Positions 45,435 through 46,080 of a stretch of 46,080 nucleotides of DNA are shown in pieces. Made by a program: the position numbers and the translations under genes. Below the pieces are notes generated by a model, which saw nothing but the letters and a program-made list of their open reading frames with translations, was not told where the DNA came from and made no database searches. The DNA is from a bacterium TMED46 (GTDB lineage: Bacteria > Fidelibacterota > Marinisomatia > Marinisomatales > UBA1611), in contig NHCZ02000012.1 of NCBI GenBank assembly GCA_002167345.2, positions 79,524 to 125,603 of the forward strand, written 5' to 3'. The stretch's first letter is position 1. The number at the start of each line of letters is the position of its first letter.

Positions 45435-46079
45435 TCAAAATTGTTCTTTACTTACAAATTCTCCATTATCATAGATATTCTTTTCTTTCAATGAACCATC
45501 TTTATTCCATATGGTCCATATACCATTTCTTTGCTGTTCATCTGCATAGTTGCCCTCTTTCCACTTCTCGCCCGTATTATACCACCAGGTCCATGTACCA
45601 ATTCTAAGCTTATTCGCATAGGGACCTTGAATTGACATTTGTCCATTTTCATGAAAAATAGTATAGATTCCTTCTTCCTTACCAGACTTATGTTCTGTCT
45701 CACGCTGTTTGACTCCGCTTTCATCATAGAAGGTCCAACTCCCTTCTTCTTTTCCATCTACCATCTTACCTTCTTTGAGCTTATTTCCGTTGGAACTGTA
45801 ATAAGTGTGTAAGGTGTCTACACCATCTGCAAAAAGTATTTCTTTTTCCTTGGTCCCTTCCTCATCGTAAAACTTCCACACGCCATCTTTTTGACCATCC
45901 TTGTATTCTCCCTCTCCTTCTAACCTCTTAGCTTCTGCCGCCACCTCTGCTGCTAGTTTTTCTGCCAACGCTGCTGCTTCCTCTTCGGCTAATCTTTTGG
46001 CTTCTGCAATTGCCTGTTCTTCGGCTAATCTCTTTGCTTCTGCGATTGCCTGTTCTTCGGCTAATCTCTTGGCTTCTAA
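45435..46079 (-). CDS. MORN-repeat (YwqK-like) protein with coiled-coil, 5'-truncated
   Basis: 215 codons remain; the start lies beyond the window edge. The first ~55 residues are an Ala/Glu/Lys/Arg coiled coil built from 12-residue AEEQAIAEAKRL repeats. The rest is MORN-variant repeats of about 22-24 residues: YKDGQKDGVWKFYDEEG, KMVDGKEEGSWTFYDESG, HKSGKEEGIYTIFHENG, YANKLRIGTWTWWYNTG, QQRNGIWTIWNKDG. Such YwqK-like repeats occur in many bacterial surface and antitoxin-like proteins and have no fixed function. It is ended by a terminator. Confidence 0.88.
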   Translation of the reverse strand, partial: LEAKRLAEEQAIAEAKRLAEEQAIAEAKRLAEEEAAALAEKLAAEVAAEAKRLEGEGEYKDGQKDGVWKFYDEEGTKEKEILFADGVDTLHTYYSSNGNKLKEGKMVDGKEEGSWTFYDESGVKQRETEHKSGKEEGIYTIFHENGQMSIQGPYANKLRIGTWTWWYNTGEKWKEGNYADEQQRNGIWTIWNKDGSLKEKNIYDNGEFVSKEQF

Positions 46080-46080
46080 T
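45981..46080. repeat. 36-bp tandem repeat coding the coiled coil
   Basis: Units at 45981-46016, 46017-46052 and a partial one from 46053 to the window end. They are nearly identical and encode AEEQAIAEAKRL. The array continues out of the window. Confidence 0.85.

Noticed and set aside
1-46080. A genetic code in which TGA is always read as an amino acid
   Set aside because: TGA ends the giant protein gene (5941-5943) and the COG0523 gene (42939-42941) exactly where the protein should stop.

Overview
The window looks like a low-GC, Gram-negative marine bacterium of the FCB superphylum, most likely Candidatus Marinimicrobia (SAR406) or a close relative. The reasons are a type IX secretion sorting domain with the NYPNPFNP motif, many dockerin-like and calcium-binding tails, DUF6029-like outer-membrane barrels and a two-component-type propeller sensor. 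The lineage is an inference. No 16S or other marker is present.

The main result is a cluster of six secreted selenoproteins on the minus strand between 19887 and 37601. In each, a single in-frame TGA sits exactly where the first cysteine of a thioredoxin-type CxxC motif is expected, giving UGYC (two), UPSC (one) or UPYC (three). A conventional gene caller splits each into a short N-terminal fragment and a longer C-terminal fragment. TGA is a normal stop elsewhere in the window (for example at 5941 and 42939), so the code is not globally changed. A hairpin of bacterial SECIS type follows each TGA. Three share an AGGCU apical loop starting exactly 16 nt downstream. The other three share a GC-rich stem with a compensatory C-G to U-A change. 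A Cys-containing homologue at 3569-4099 confirms the Sec/Cys exchange. All six have signal peptides and end in dockerin-like repeats, so they should act outside the cytoplasm.

Layout. 2-931: end of pntB, plus strand. 953-2799: TerB/SPOR-like membrane protein, NYN-domain protein and a small gene that seems to start at ATA, all minus. 2835: tRNA-Ser(CGA). 3569-4518: plus-strand pair of a Cys redoxin and a DUF6370 protein. 4690-19650, minus: acidic envelope protein, a 4306-residue surface protein with a type IX sorting tail, a TPR lipoprotein and tadA (which has no canonical start codon). 19887-37601, minus: the selenoprotein region, interleaved with three conventional TlpA proteins (WCEPC or WCVPC), two DUF6029-like barrels, a propeller/SpoIIE-phosphatase sensor, a class III nucleotide cyclase and tRNA-Arg(ACG). 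37633-42120, minus: an exported protein, glnS and gltX. 42226-44634: a zinc-homeostasis locus (DUF1826, COG0523 GTPase and a divergent Fur/Zur-type repressor with a perfect palindromic operator). 44646-46080: an NTF2-like protein, tRNA-Ser(UGA) and a truncated MORN-repeat protein.

The repeated association of Sec redoxin, TlpA and barrel suggests an envelope thiol/selenol redox system. Both barrels end in a conserved CSNG[I/V]CR cysteine pair that could be a substrate. This function is an inference. selA, selB, selC and selD are not in the window. No gene-free stretch exceeds about 300 bases. No CRISPR array, insertion sequence, attachment site, riboswitch or replication origin was recognised.
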